From Fomes fomentarius (Eukaryota; Basidiomycota; Agaricomycetes; Polyporales; Polyporaceae): 64,000 nt of DNA. Below the pieces are notes generated by a model. It was not told where the DNA came from. It saw only the letters and a list, made by a program, of their open reading frames with translations, and made no database searches. The DNA lies in NCBI GenBank assembly GCA_022606135.1, contig JABYQN010000008.1:1054001-1118000 (forward strand), given 5' to 3'. This document shows positions 35,978 through 48,084 of this stretch, in pieces. The stretch's first letter is position 1; each line of letters begins with the position of its first letter. The position numbers were made by a program, and so were the translations under genes.

Positions 35978-37937
35978 TCACTGCGAGAAGTTCTTGATGC
36001 CGTTGAAGTTGGTGATTGGCCCGGCGGAGCCTCCGGTCACCTTGAGGGCGGACCAGTCCCAGGTGCCCGCACACGACCCGGAGCCGCAGTTGACGGCCAC
36101 GCGCATCGCGTCGCTGTTCACGGATAGCGTGTTCGTGTCGCCGACGAAGTTGACGTTCTGCGAAGCCAAAAGGAATGAGCGACGGAATCCATCGCTGCGA
36201 AGTGAGATGAAGCCTGAGGATCAATGCGACGTACGGAGAGCAGGACGCCAGTTCCGGGCTTGCCGAGGGTGTCGGGGTAGCTCTGTCGGGACAAGGATCT
36301 CACTCACCCATCTCAGGAGTGGCGAACGACTACACAGAACGCACCTGGTCGATGAGGACACCGAATTGGCGTAGACCGGTACCGGTGTTGCCGGAGTAGG
36401 TGATGTTGGTGACGGTGGCGTCCGTGGCAGAGGCCTTGGTCTTGATACGGAGTGCTTGGTCGCTGTAGCGAAAAGGGTCAGTGACACCCGAAGCAGAAGC
36501 AGAAGCATGAGAAACACACTTGTTGACAATGGTGTTGTCACGGATCACTATACCGTTGACGGTGACGTCCGAGGAGATCGAGCCCTGAATTGTGAGACCA
36601 TTGTGTTGAGTCGCAGGGCGAACCAGTTAGTTCTCGGAGGATTGAGAGACATACAACTGAGATGCCGTGACCACCAGTACAGGTGTTCCGCTGGAAGACA
36701 ATGTTGGCTCCCTTGTTGATGGCCAGGCAGTCGTCCTGGTTGTGGATCGTGCTGCACCTATCTGTGAGACACAAAATCCTTGCAAGGCAGGAATACACAG
36801 ACCTGTCCTCAATAGTGAGGTCGGTGGTACTGCAGTCAAAACCGTCGGTGTTGTGACCAGCAGCCTTTCCATCACTCTTGGAGTTGGGTGCATCACCAGC
36901 AGCTAAACGATGGTACGAGTTAGAGATAAGAGATATAGCCAGGCGGCATTTATATGAGCGCACAGTCGTCGATGGTGAGCTTGGAGATTACCAGCGGCGC
37001 CGGGTTCGAGACACTGTAAACGCGCGCGGGAGAGTTCAAGACCTTGACGTTCTACATTCCCATGAACAGTCAGAACGGGCACTGCTCGGAGTTATTATGC
37101 AGAGAAGTTTTATTACGTACGGTGTAGGTTCCGGAAATTTTGATCCTGTGCGCATGCAGTAACAGGGGAACTTTATTAAATAGGAGCTGCGGAGGGAGAG
37201 GGTGCAGATCCGTTGCTTAGCATTAGCCACTCACTTCATCATTGGGGCTGGCTTAGTCACTCCTCCGTTGCCGCCTTGACCATCCTACAATGACGTTCAG
37301 CCAAAATTCATGATCTCGCGGTAGTATGCTGGGAGCTTACCCAGTAGGACGGGCCATTTCCGTCAAAGGTATGACCGTTGCCGTTGACTGTCGGAGTTAG
37401 AATAGCTCAGTGAGAACCCAAGCTACGACAATCTCTGTGGAATACCCACATGTGACATCATCTCCGCTGCATATGACTGCATTCAGTTCGTTTGTCTCGC
37501 ATTCATCTCACGACGGGGCTTACCTGACTTGGAAGAGCGGTCCCTCCCAGTTCTTTACCCCGAAGGTCACGTCGCCCTCTGGATGCCAAAAATAGGACAG
37601 TAAGCTCCATGCTGTGCGAACAGCAGCCGCAATCATGATGCAGAGAAGATAGAAGGAGGGGGAGCGGGAGGGGAGGGCCGTGCCAAAGACGTGGCGAGTG
37701 GAGGGACTTACGCATGTTAACGGTTGTTCCGGTGCCGAGTTTGAGGTTGAAGGTCTCGCCAGCTGGCACGGTAAACGAGTTGATGTTCACCGTCGCGCAC
37801 TTGACCGCATCGTCGACATCGTCCAGGGATGAGATAGTCCCGACGCAGTCCTGCGGGGTCGATGCTGCCGTCGCAGGTATAGCGACGATGGCACGAGCCA
37901 GGACAAGGAGGGTGGCGAGGCGGAGGAACGTTGACAT
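35978..37937 (-). CDS. GH28 endopolygalacturonase, 371 aa, secreted
   Basis: Thirteen exons join in phase: 37937-37712, 37578-37524, 37466-37450, 37387-37341, 37284-37235, 37145-37121, 37051-36964, 36902-36803, 36751-36655, 36584-36520, 36462-36345, 36282-36235 and 36157-35978 (1116 nt, 371 aa). The signal peptide is [20 protein letters not shown]. The enzyme hydrolyses internal alpha-1,4 bonds of polygalacturonic acid outside the cell. All four family motifs are present: HNTDGFD (Asp189), NQDDC (Asp209, Asp210), TGGHGIS (His231) and ALRIKTK (Arg262, Lys264). The six-Cys pattern and the length are standard. Micro-exons of 17 and 25 nt occur. No sign of damage. It complements the exo-type GH28 18 kb away. 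Confidence 0.95.
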
Positions 37938-40021
37938 CGTTTTTCGGGGTGCGTACGAGATAGCCGTGGAGCTGGGGCACGTTGTACCAGTACTACGAGC
38001 TGAGGCTTATATGCTCGACAGTCGGATAAATATACCCAAAGAGAAGGCAATGGTCCACCACGAAGGTTCCAGCCATCATGCACGAAGAGGTGTCATGAGG
38101 TGCAGGAGCATGCAGCACTGGCCTCGCCTTCTACCACGGACCGCAGGCCCACTTGAGTATGGGAATGCGAACACGCAAGAGAAGCGAAGAAAATGCGGCT
38201 CGAAGGGCGAGGGGGGCATAAGCTCTGTTTATTCTGAGAGCCCGGGCTATTCAAGGGACGTTTAGATGCCACAAGGGTGCAAAGAGTCCATACCTCGCTA
38301 CATCTACAGCAGAGAGTATCGTCGCGCAAGGGTGACACTCTGAAGACGATAGATAAATCAGTATCCTCGGAAAGAAAATCCTGTTCATTTCTGAACGCGG
38401 ACTCGTAAATGTATACAGAGTCGAAGCTCTGTCTTTCAATGAGGTATGGTTGAGCCAACCGGATAATCCTGTATGCTCAAACATACTTCTCAAGCTTCGA
38501 GCATGTTCAAACTCTCACCTGATATGCTACATGGTCGCCATACTGTATCGGTGACCACGGAGCTGCCGGGTGATTGGGAATGCACGCTGTGCAAGGACTC
38601 CCACTGCGCATTGGACGCGGACTGTTGTGTGGCGTGAGTCTGGACTCTGAAAAGGTATGATCACCTCAATTGTGGGACTATGCCATCAATCTGGTATGTC
38701 CTAGGCTTTCTCTGTAGAGTGAAGAGTGACGAGCCGGAAGAAAGAGGAACCAGTCTTGAACCAGTCTTGTTATAGAACTGTCCGACCTACTGTCCGAGTC
38801 CCGACAGCGCAAACACAACGCTTTCCTTTCTCAGCGCTGCATCTGTGCATTTGCGGTGACAAAGTGGCTGGAAGCTAGGTGCATGTGCGGGCCGCCAGGC
38901 GGGCCGTTGCAGGTAAAATAAGCGATTCCCATGCAAAAATGCCGAGGTTACTGCACCAGTTCCGTAACTGCCGGGGCTCAATGCTCCGAAAGGCAGTTGA
39001 AATCCTGCTAGGAGTCTCCGGATGCATGCATCTGCCTGCGGTACCGACACCAGGACGTAACCATTATCTCATCCATTGAAAAGTCCAGGCCGCCAGCGGA
39101 CAACCTGCCCGCAGTCATCGTGTGGAAAGGGAACTAGCCGGGTCAGTGCGACGAGGACACCTCCATCCCCTCGGTCACTTTTCTGGCAGATTCAGTGAGT
39201 CGCAAATCTAACACTTTCTACCTCAGTGCGAGTAAGCTGCTCATCGCCTTATGCCTGAAGATGTAGTCCTGATGGAGGACGTTCTGAACATTATTCATGA
39301 ATGAGTTAGCACACGAAGTCACTCGAGCTGATGTGACATATCGGCCAATCCACGAAAAGAGCACCCAGGCTGGAGTACTGGTATATCTAGAGTGAGACAT
39401 GGGCAGTTACATCCTGAGACCATATTCAGGACCACGAAAGGGACACTTACGGAGTACCAGTGAGTCTCTCCCGCGACTCTCCGTCGGTGCACTGGGAGCC
39501 CTTCAATTTTGCGAATCTCAAGGTGGCAACTTGCGGAGTCAGTTCAGAAAACGCGTAACAAGCCTGCCGCCGCCACGTATGTCGAGGGTGTTCTATGACT
39601 CACGAAGGATGGTATTGTAGTAGTCTTCGCCTCGGATTGCTCTTGTTGAAGGGAAACACTCTTTGGCATGGTCGTGACTGCGGGTAGGGATAGGATATCT
39701 CTAACTCATCGGAGATCGGAGGCTCTAAAATTCCAAATAAGACCAAATAGACCCAAGCCACTGCCACTGCGACCCGAGTCTGCAGATGATTACTGTACCG
39801 TGTACCGATGCAAATATTCATACTCGCCAGTACTGATACCTACATCCATATGATATTGAGTTTCTCGCGGTACTGCGACAATGAATCTCATCAAAGAATA
39901 TTTCCTACTACCAACAGTGCGATTGGAGATGGACTCAGAGCGGCGTACAAAACCTCCAAACTTGAACCGCTACATCTCGGGTCTACTAGTACTTCAAGTT
40001 ATATCTGCGACATGAGCTTTA
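37938..40021. other. Unassigned 2.1-kb region
   Basis: The right flank is the promoter side of the endopolygalacturonase gene. Scattered short frames include a membrane-like minus segment (VAVAVAWVYLVLFGILEPP, near 39710-39770) and VLHQDYIFRHKAMSSLLALR (near 39230-39290). They could be exons of an unrecognised gene, but I could not link them. Confidence 0.3.
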
Positions 40022-42165
40022 TCAAGGACCAGAACTCTCTGGGGCGCACAGGTCGGCCCCCTTGATATCGGCGTCTTCGGATACACAGAGCATTGCTCTA
40101 TCCTCTTTGCTGGCCCGTAAGTCCGCACGACAATTCAACCTTCGAATGCGTCATGAGAACACGAACCCGTCCCCGGACATACGCCGGACTGGTGCAAGGT
40201 GGATAGATACTTACATGGCCAGTACCGAGTTCGAATACACTGGCGGTAAGCACAGGATTTGAGTATGAATCAGGCTTCCTGCATAAACATTCAACCGTAC
40301 CTTTGGTAGCTGGCATAACCAATGCGATCCATATGAAGCTGTGCGGCTGGATCAGCACCTATGCGCGGTTTAGCTACCGTATACCCTCATGGGAATATCG
40401 AGAACGACTTGAATCTTACGAAGACAAGAACTGGTATGGTCGCGGCCCTTGAAAATCGAAGCGATCACTGAACACATGTCTTGCAGGGAGGAAATTGGAT
40501 GATATCTCACGTGGTCATGACAGCTGTTGGGGCGTGAGCAGTCCATAGAGTGTCATGCTGCACTGAAAGAGTACATACTGGCAATGGCTGCATATAGTAC
40601 AAGCTTGTCCAGCAGAACGTTCGTCCTGCAGAAGGTCTATATCAGCACGCGGGGCACCATTATGGTTCAACGAAAGGGACAGTACCGTTGGAACGCCGTG
40701 CGCCTTTGACGCAAAATGGCTACCAGCGCACCTGTCAAGGAGCAATCGACTGCAATGTCGACACCAAGGCCGATGGAAATGAGAGGACGCTGGCTCAACA
40801 ATCAGTGTACGCCCAGTGATCAGAAGGAGTCCGCCGGTTCGTACAAAGAGATTTGAAGTCCCGCTAAAGAACCGGGTCAAGAGTCTATATCACGGCCTAT
40901 CAGCATATATCAGGAAGACATCAGGATGTGTACCATACGATGCAGCGGTACCGGCTACGATTATGGGACCTATGAGTCAGAGTCCTTTTGAGTGTCAGGG
41001 GATGTAAGGCACACTGACCGGCTACGCCTCCTACACGCATCCATAATTAATGAGATCATGATCTAGTTAGCGGTAGACGAGGCGTCCATACCTAGTTCGA
41101 GGAGCATGAAAGAAGCCTGTCCAAGCCGCATCACACCGGATGAATTGGAGCGTCGCACGGTCTACAGGGATGACAACTCACGACTGTCGCAGTGATCAAG
41201 GGGCGATATATGGGATGAACTAGACGTGAGAGGTTGAGTTCCAAGACGGTATACTGATAGTAAGAAGTAAACAGGTCACCTATGCCCAAGTATACACGTC
41301 GCAGATAGAAGCTGTAATCCACGATGATAGTTGTCGATAGAACCATCTTCAATCCAGGATGAAATCGTACCTCTGGCTCAATATCAGGATGGTTCCCTAA
41401 GAGAAACATGATGTAAGGTATGCGAATTAACAACAACTGAACCAATGAGCCTACCGTCACTAAAGGCATGATCTTGACAATCATGAAGTTCAGTTTTTCT
41501 TTACGATACTTCGTTTGCGACTCAAGCCGGCCGACCACTCACTTGTAAAGACCTATATCAATGCGGGTGTAAGCAACACATCAGTAAAACGGACACCACG
41601 CTCACCAGATATTGACGAGAAGTGCTGCGGAGTTGAAGTGCACTGTTATGAGATAGTGATAACTGAAATGCCATGAACGATCAACAAATATGGTAAGTAA
41701 TTCTAATCATGATCCAACAGAATCTTCGGCACCATATGTGTATGAGGAGACGGCAATGAAGTGTACCAGTGGCACTACAGTGGCTGCTATGAGACATGGC
41801 GAGCTACACCGACAATGCCACCGCTCACAGTAAACCGAACACCTGCGACGGTGGTCGGGTCAGCAAAGGCTTCAAGAACGTTAGAAGAGCAGATACAGAT
41901 ACATACAATGACTCTCAGAATCAGAGCGTCCGCGGAGTAGAGACAGACATAACGGGATGTCTGATAGACCATCAGACCGTATAATCTTGCCAGTGGAATG
42001 TGTGGTGAACCATACTATGACAGGATGCACACGATGTCTGCCCACTCACGAGAGCGTTACAAACGTCGCAATCAGGATGGCGCCGTATGTGTCATGGAGA
42101 GATTGTGAAGTCGGATGTTGTGAGAAGAGCAGGTCCAGTGCTCCTGAGTCGGAGGCTGGCTCCAT
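40022..42165 (-). CDS. DUF6534-type seven-helix membrane protein
   Basis: Many short exons. Securely placed are 42165-42050, 41985-41907, 41842-41829, several through 41200-41660, and the last, 40139-40022. In order they give the family landmarks. The N-terminus is LHDTYGAILIATFVTLSLYG then LMVYQTSRYVCLYSADAL. Next come GLLATGTLHCRLLIHI, YHYLITVHFNSAALLVNIWS, KMVLSTTIIVDYSFYLRRVY, GLGVDIAVDCSLTGALVAIL, RRTAFQR, VLLDKLVLYAAIATVMTT, PHSFIWIALVMPATK, VYSNSVLAMLNCRADLR and a polar tail. The family is an expanded set of basidiomycete integral membrane proteins of unknown role. Introns often use AAG acceptors. Several middle exon edges are not fixed, so a partly decayed gene cannot be excluded, but all expected helices are represented. 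Confidence 0.7.
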
Positions 42166-43218
42166 GACTCGCGTAGATAGGGTTGCTTGGACGAGGGAAG
42201 GCAACTCGCTTCGCACTTATAGCATCCTGGACGTAGTCGATAACATCTCATAACTGACGGTCGTGACCGTACCTGTACGTCCCAAGATCGGAAGAAACAG
42301 CTTCATTGATATTCTGAAGTTGATCCATTAACGGTTGCTATGCGGTCTTCTATGTACTCCCTCCCCGCAAGTTAGTCAATGAGCAACGACCCGGCAACTA
42401 TCTCGAGATCAGAGCACGTACTGAACCACGACGCTGAGCTATAAGCCAAACGATATGCTCGTTACCGACTAAGCGTCAGTAGAAATCAACGTCAGTAGTA
42501 ATCCAGGTCAGTAGAAGTCAAGGTGAATGTTTCATTTTGATGAGGTGGTACGACATCATATCTGTTGGTCGCAAGGCGCAGTCCACGAGGACGCACTGGG
42601 TTCGACAGACATTCAATGGAAGCCAACAACCTGATGCCGTCCGGAGGGATGTTCTTAGAGATACCTTCACTGCCATATACCATGATGACAACTCTCTGCT
42701 GAAGCGCCACTCAATGGTTCAGCACCCGCGCAGTCCAGGGGTGAACCGACGGCGGAGATCCCGTCGCACGGTCGCAGTCCTAATCACGCTGAAGCAATTA
42801 CGCGGACAAGGGTGCGGATTCGGCGTTGACTGTAGTCTGCATGGGCCTATTATAGCTTGTTACCTGCTTGGTACACCCTTGGGGAGCAAGAACGTCGTTG
42901 TAGTTGAAAGCCGTCGTGAATGACCGGGATAAGGATTGAGCTTGCTGATCGCTCATTCGGTGTATACAGCGGCGCTCCCACTACTGCGTAGCAATTATGT
43001 CACAGGGCAGGCGAGATGAGGACGAGAGCGTATATACCCCACAGCGGACATGAGGCTCTATTCGAGAGCTAGTAAGGGAAGTTCGTGCACGAAGCATCCG
43101 TCTATATCCAACAAGCGTGAAGGCGGCGATCGTCCTAAAAACTCAAGAAATGAAGAAGCACGGTCAGAGCCCACCCTAGATTAAATAACATATAGTACAG
43201 GCATGTGCAAGACCCATT
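42166..43218. other. Intergenic region
   Basis: Between the DUF6534 gene start and the SEC11 copy A stop. One 128-codon plus frame (42537-42923) has no recognisable feature. Nothing else supported. Confidence 0.35.
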
Positions 43219-44219
43219 CTACTCCCTCTGGATGAGCGCCAGCAGCCCGAGACCGCCCAGTAATGCGTATTTTAGCTGGGGGAAGTCGTTCTGCGCAACC
43301 GCGTCAGTAAAATCTCGGATGTTACACAGACGAGGAGCAAAACGTACCATTGCAATGGTGACGTAGCCGACATATGGCAAGAATCTGGCAGACGAGGGTG
43401 AATGGGGCCATGAATAAGGAACCTTGCACTACTCGGGCGCTTGAGACCGCGACACTCACCCTCGGACCTTGCCAACGATATGTTTCCGCTCCAACCACTC
43501 CAAACCCTGGTAAAGCTCAAGGTCGTCTATATGGTTGTTGTCTCCCTTCGTCAACAGCAGTTGTTTCTGCGCCAATGGACTTGCCACGACGAGCCTTCGT
43601 TTCGTTTGCGTTTTGAGTTCAGGATCAGGATGAGACCGGAGCACAGGAGGGACGCAAAACGGAATGCACTCACCCCTTATCTTTCGCTGTCACATCATGC
43701 GTCTCCAACACACGGTGCACGATGGGGATGTCCGCCCCGGGGATCTTGTACACGGTGATGTCGCCCGTATCGTACCGCTGGCTGGGCGGGTTCGTCAGGA
43801 AGAGCAGGTCTCCACGGTAGAACGCCGGTTCCATTGATCCACTGCATGCCAGCACGGCGCATTCGTATGGTGCGCGTGGTAGGTAGATTGATTGCATTGC
43901 ATTGCAGAATGCGTACGACCGCATTTGGACGTCAGCCACCGGCCTTATTACACTTACACCCACCGCACGGACACGCACCTGAGCACGACGACAATTGGCG
44001 ACTCTGTATTTGTGACCAGTCCCAGTCCTTTCCAGATCATGAGGCCAGACGCGAGAACCGACACGAAGTTAAGGATCTGCAGCAACACCTAGAGACATCC
44101 GCCGAAAGCCCAAGTTACATAGTTTTGCATCAGCATCGCGCTGTCACATTCGTCTTCGATCCAAGACGTACATGTCGGAATCCTAGCCTTCTTAGGGTCT
44201 TCAACTCGTCGGCGAACAT
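43219..44219 (-). CDS. SEC11: Signal peptidase catalytic subunit SEC11, copy A, 189 aa
   Basis: Six exons: 44219-44172, 44088-43979, 43841-43674, 43594-43460, 43384-43348 and 43290-43219, with lengths 48, 110, 168, 135, 37 and 72 nt (570 nt, 189 aa). SEC11 is the serine protease of the ER signal peptidase complex that removes signal peptides. An N-terminal membrane anchor ([19 protein letters not shown]) is followed by [16 protein letters not shown] with catalytic Ser55, IPIVHRV with His95, and KGDNN with the Asp of the active site. It ends [15 protein letters not shown]. Intron 3 uses an AAG acceptor. The protein is about 87 percent identical, by my hand alignment, to copy B at 48085-49091, which lies in opposite orientation. 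Nothing in this copy looks broken. Confidence 0.94.
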
Positions 44220-44658
44220 GGCGAGAAGAGTGGGGAGAGAGAAGAGAGTTGTTTGGGGAATACCAACGTCGATTGCCCCAGAGTCTTGTACGTTGCAGGC
44301 GCGCGTCGCGACAGTGACACGTTCGCGCGCGTCTCTATGCACTCGCGAGGCGCGCTCCGAAACTCCGAGGTGTCTGCTCTATATATATCTCAGTCCGCCA
44401 CCACCACGATATCGCTGAGACGGGTATATAGTATTTTCTTTGCTATGAGTTCAAGTACGTCCTAATCCTACATCTCTGTACTGATCACAAATCGAACGAA
44501 GTGCATAATTTTACCCATAAACCAGAGACACGAAATTCGTAATCGGAATCAGAAGACGATCAAGTCCTTCCAGGCCCAAAGAACACCGAATCGCTACAAG
44601 AGAGAAATAGAGTCCGTCTACGATTCTGATGACCAGCTCAGGCCTCAAAACCACATAT
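44220..44658. promoter_or_regulatory. SEC11-A promoter and bHLH 3' flank
   Basis: A TATATATA stretch on the minus strand at about 44379-44390 lies roughly 165 nt before the SEC11-A start. Confidence 0.35.
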
Positions 44659-45974
44659 CTAATCCATCATCCCGAGTAAAGAGCTCGGCGTGACAACTGA
44701 GGGAGCGCGATCCTGCGGAGCCTCCTCCATAGGAGTCGGAAGGGCGCCCTTCAAAGTCCCCGACGTCGAGCTGGAGCTCGTAGACGACGAGCGCGGCTTC
44801 GAGCTCATCTGGAGCAACAACGATGCCGCACTCTCGTCTTCTGGCGTCCACGTCGGTGACACCGTCGGCGACGCGGAGACGGACTTGCGCTGCTGTCGCG
44901 GAGGGAGCATCTTCGGGCTCGACGTCCTCTGCGAGGACTGGGCAGGCGCGAGCGGGTGCGCAGGCGCAGGAAGGGCGAGTGCAGGCATGTTTGCGAGCGT
45001 GATCGACGGACGGAAGCGGCCCGAGGGAGGGGGAGAGGGCAGCTGCGCGTTTGGCGAGGCGTTGTTGATGAAGCTGCTAGGGTCGACATATGGGTGGGGA
45101 AGCCAGGACGCGATGGGAGGAAGACGGGGCGAGGCTGTGGACCGGAATGCGATTGCGGGGTTGGCGAAGGGCATGGGCGACGGCTGCTCTTCTTCTGCTG
45201 GGCCGAGCCCATGCTCGTCGTCTCCGCCGTACGAGTCCTCCTCGTCGTGACTGTGGCGCAGGCGTCTGGCAGCGCGCTCGACGTCGTCGAAGTACTCTTC
45301 TGGTCGCTTGCGCTTGGGAGACGGAGGGACAGTGCTCGGGGTATTTTCCCGCACACGGCAGTCGGTGCACATCTTGGTCTCGAGCGCTTGCACGCGAGCG
45401 ACGAGTTCCTGCATATACTCAACGGTCTTGACGAGCACGTCGAGCTTGAACTCCTTCTCCTCTGTCTTGCCTTTGCCCTTCTTCCCCGTCTCCTCAGGGG
45501 ATGGCTGCGGCTGCGGCGCACTGACTTCTGGATTCTCGACAGGTAGAACGCGCTCGCGCTCGCCGACGAGTGTGCTCAGAGTGGAGAGCGTCTCATTGAT
45601 CTTCGTGCGGCGCGCCTTCTCGATGCGGGAGTGGTTGAGTTTCCGGAGCGACTCGCGGGCGGAGCGGGACATGTTCCCTGGCTTACGCCCGCGACGCTTC
45701 GGTGGCGGAGCAGCTTCGCGGCCCGGGTCGTAGTCGTCCTCTTCCGAGGCGGAGTCCGATTCGAGGGACGCAGCGGGCGCGTAGTCCCGCTCGACTGCAG
45801 GCTGTTTGGGGAGGATTGGCGGACGACCGGACGCGCGACGCTGCAGGGGAGAGGAGGATGTGGTCGGCGAGGGCGTCGCAGGCGGTGCGTCGGCTCCAAG
45901 GGACCCCGTGCGTTGACGCTTGGCGCGGCGCGGGGGTTGCAGCTCGCTGCGTAGAGCATCGGTACGTCAGACAT
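44659..45974 (-). CDS. bHLH transcription factor with AT-hook-like motif
   Basis: One frame stays open from about 45965 to the stop at 44659, more than 430 codons. The basic region NHSRIEKARR has H-x3-E-x3-R, the residues that read an E-box. Helix 1 (KINETLSTLSTLV) and helix 2 (KLDVLVKTVEYMQELVARVQ) are separated by an unusually long loop of about 45 residues, rich in Pro, Glu and Lys. Just before the basic region, PPKRRGRKPGN resembles an AT-hook. The N-terminal part is Pro/Ser-rich with an acidic patch (SLESDSASEEDDYD); the C-terminal half is proline- and serine-rich with no further domain. The start is unsettled: ATG at 45974 gives MSDV, then the frame is off by one base from the protein-like frame (DALRSELQPPRR). 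Either a base is missing or an unseen first exon exists. Target genes are unknown. Confidence 0.8.
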
Positions 45975-46059
45975 AGGTTGCGTTGCGCCTAGATGCGGAG
46001 AGGTTAGCAGCGACAGGGAGGCACACGACAGTCGGAGAGCGGGGGGGGGCGGGAAGAGA

Positions 46060-46071
46060 TGAGATATATAA
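46060..46071 (-). promoter_or_regulatory. TATA-like box upstream of the bHLH gene
   Basis: TTATATATC on the minus strand about 90 nt before the ATG at 45974, followed by a pyrimidine-rich leader. Confidence 0.45.
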
Positions 46072-48084
46072 CGGTTAAGCTCGGGGACCTTTGGAAAGTC
46101 GCTCACGCCCAGTGCACGAACGCCTGTTGTATCGACAAATGGTCGTGTGCGGTCGTGTGCCTCAGAAACGTGCGCGTCGCACGACCATCCCTGCGCCCTC
46201 TCATTGGCCCGTCCCCATGCACGTGTAATGTTGAGGCCACACCTTCCCGTTGCGGAAGGTTCTGTCGTTCGCTCGCTGCGCTCTTGCACAAGGCTTGGGC
46301 CTCCGCAGTGCCACCGTCGCGCTCATGTCTCGCGCCCTCCCGGCACCGCCCAGGTGAGCCGACCCCTCGCCCGCCGTGTCGTGTGTACACTACTCACCCT
46401 CGCGGTGACTTCGCGAACGGTCTCGAAGATTGGCCGCTATCACACATGCCGCAGATATTCGCTCGTGCACATGGCCACAGAGAAGTGGGCCATGGCGCGG
46501 CGTAGAAGACGGAAAGCTAGCGCAAATCTAGCGCTCCACCACAAACGTGGGAGAGCCCAGCTGAGAGCGGGGACCCGTGAATCTGGCAGAGCATTCCCGA
46601 GGTCTGCCCCGGCATCCCGGCTTTGGCGCTGCTACTGAGCTGTGGCACCTACGTTTACCTACATCGGCATTGTCACTGCCTTTGCTCGTGAGGAGAAGGT
46701 GAGAAGACTCGGAAGAGGCTTGATTACGAGACCGGGGGCGTCATTCAAGAGCCAGGGTTCCCCGCGCTCTTCGTCCTTGTGATGATAGCGAGCAACGAAC
46801 GTGGTTGTGCTCGCTCACAAGGGTTCAAGCCCGGGCTCCATTCTAGAGTGTCGCGGGGTTCCGTTACGAGGGGGTCGTAGCGTCATCCAGACCTGGTGAG
46901 CTGGTCAAAGGGTCGTTCATGACAGCGAGGAATACATTGGTGAGTAATCTGCCTCTTCTGTTTCAATAGGTCGTCCAATTGGCTTTCTAGGGGAGATAAA
47001 CCTTTTCTACTGTAAGCACACGGTACCACAACGGCGTTGCAGTAGGTTTGAGGGTCGTACCAAGTGAGGCATACTCTTACCTCCTAGGCATCTCGTAAGT
47101 CGAAGGTTGTCATATTGGAGGCGTCAGCCCGATAGTTATGGTTTGTCAGCATCTCGATAAGCATGAAAGTGTCGATCATCACTAGCTCCCTAGTTTCGGG
47201 ACCAGGCGACGACGGTCGTGGTATTGTTGTGTACACCACGTTCCCATCCCCAGAACTAGAATTGATATGCACGCCGTCATCGTCCTGATGACTAAATCGA
47301 TGCAGGCACATCTTTCCTGCGACCGGGAACGCTCTGAAATGAGCGCACAAAGGGGGGTGGCAGACGGTCAACACCGGAGATCACACCAAATTAGCCACCA
47401 TCACGACTCGCAGGTAATATGCGACACAGCATCTGAAGTTCCTGTGACACTAGAATATAACCATGTGTTGAGATCTCATTGTAGGACAAAATCTAGATCA
47501 TTCGCGTATTGTACTACGGGCCTCTCGATGCTGGTGCGAACGTGAGTAGAATAACGGAGGATGCTGGTAGCAGCTATATACTGATGTCCTTGTATGGTCC
47601 AGTATCAGTAGACAGACGTAATTTCCTTTTTACAAAAAAGGCATACTAGACGCCCCATTAGACGCCTACCACCACGGGAGGCTGAATCATGCTTTTGTGA
47701 CCTGACACTCAACCTCCGTGTTACAAGCGTTGCGTTTCCCTATCCGTCACAGGGAAATACCCCCGTAGCGCGATGAGGATTCCAATTCACTGGCAAGACG
47801 GTCTTCGATACATGTCTTTCAAACCCTCAATATACCGGGGAAAGATGATGGCCAAGAGCGTATCACTTGTCATATCGAATTGATATCCCCCAAAAACACC
47901 CGCGACATCTAGCCCTCCTCCTGTCGCAAACTCTGATTCGCATTTCCTGGCCAGCGACCGACCGGACCCCGCGGAGGGCGCCGAGGAAGGCATCAGATCG
48001 ACGTGTGACTGGATATGTGAGTGAGGGCGAGATGCGGGTATGGCAAACGACGTCTCTTCCTTTCTCATTGTGCCTACCTGCTCA
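46072..48084. other. Intergenic region between bHLH and SEC11-B
   Basis: Divergent promoters. Only short frames are seen (for example 47084-47374 minus), without motifs or splice support. Confidence 0.35.

Noticed and set aside
46740..46845. tRNA-like T-arm (GGGTTCAAGCCC)
   Set aside because: The acceptor, D and anticodon stems cannot be formed at the required distances.
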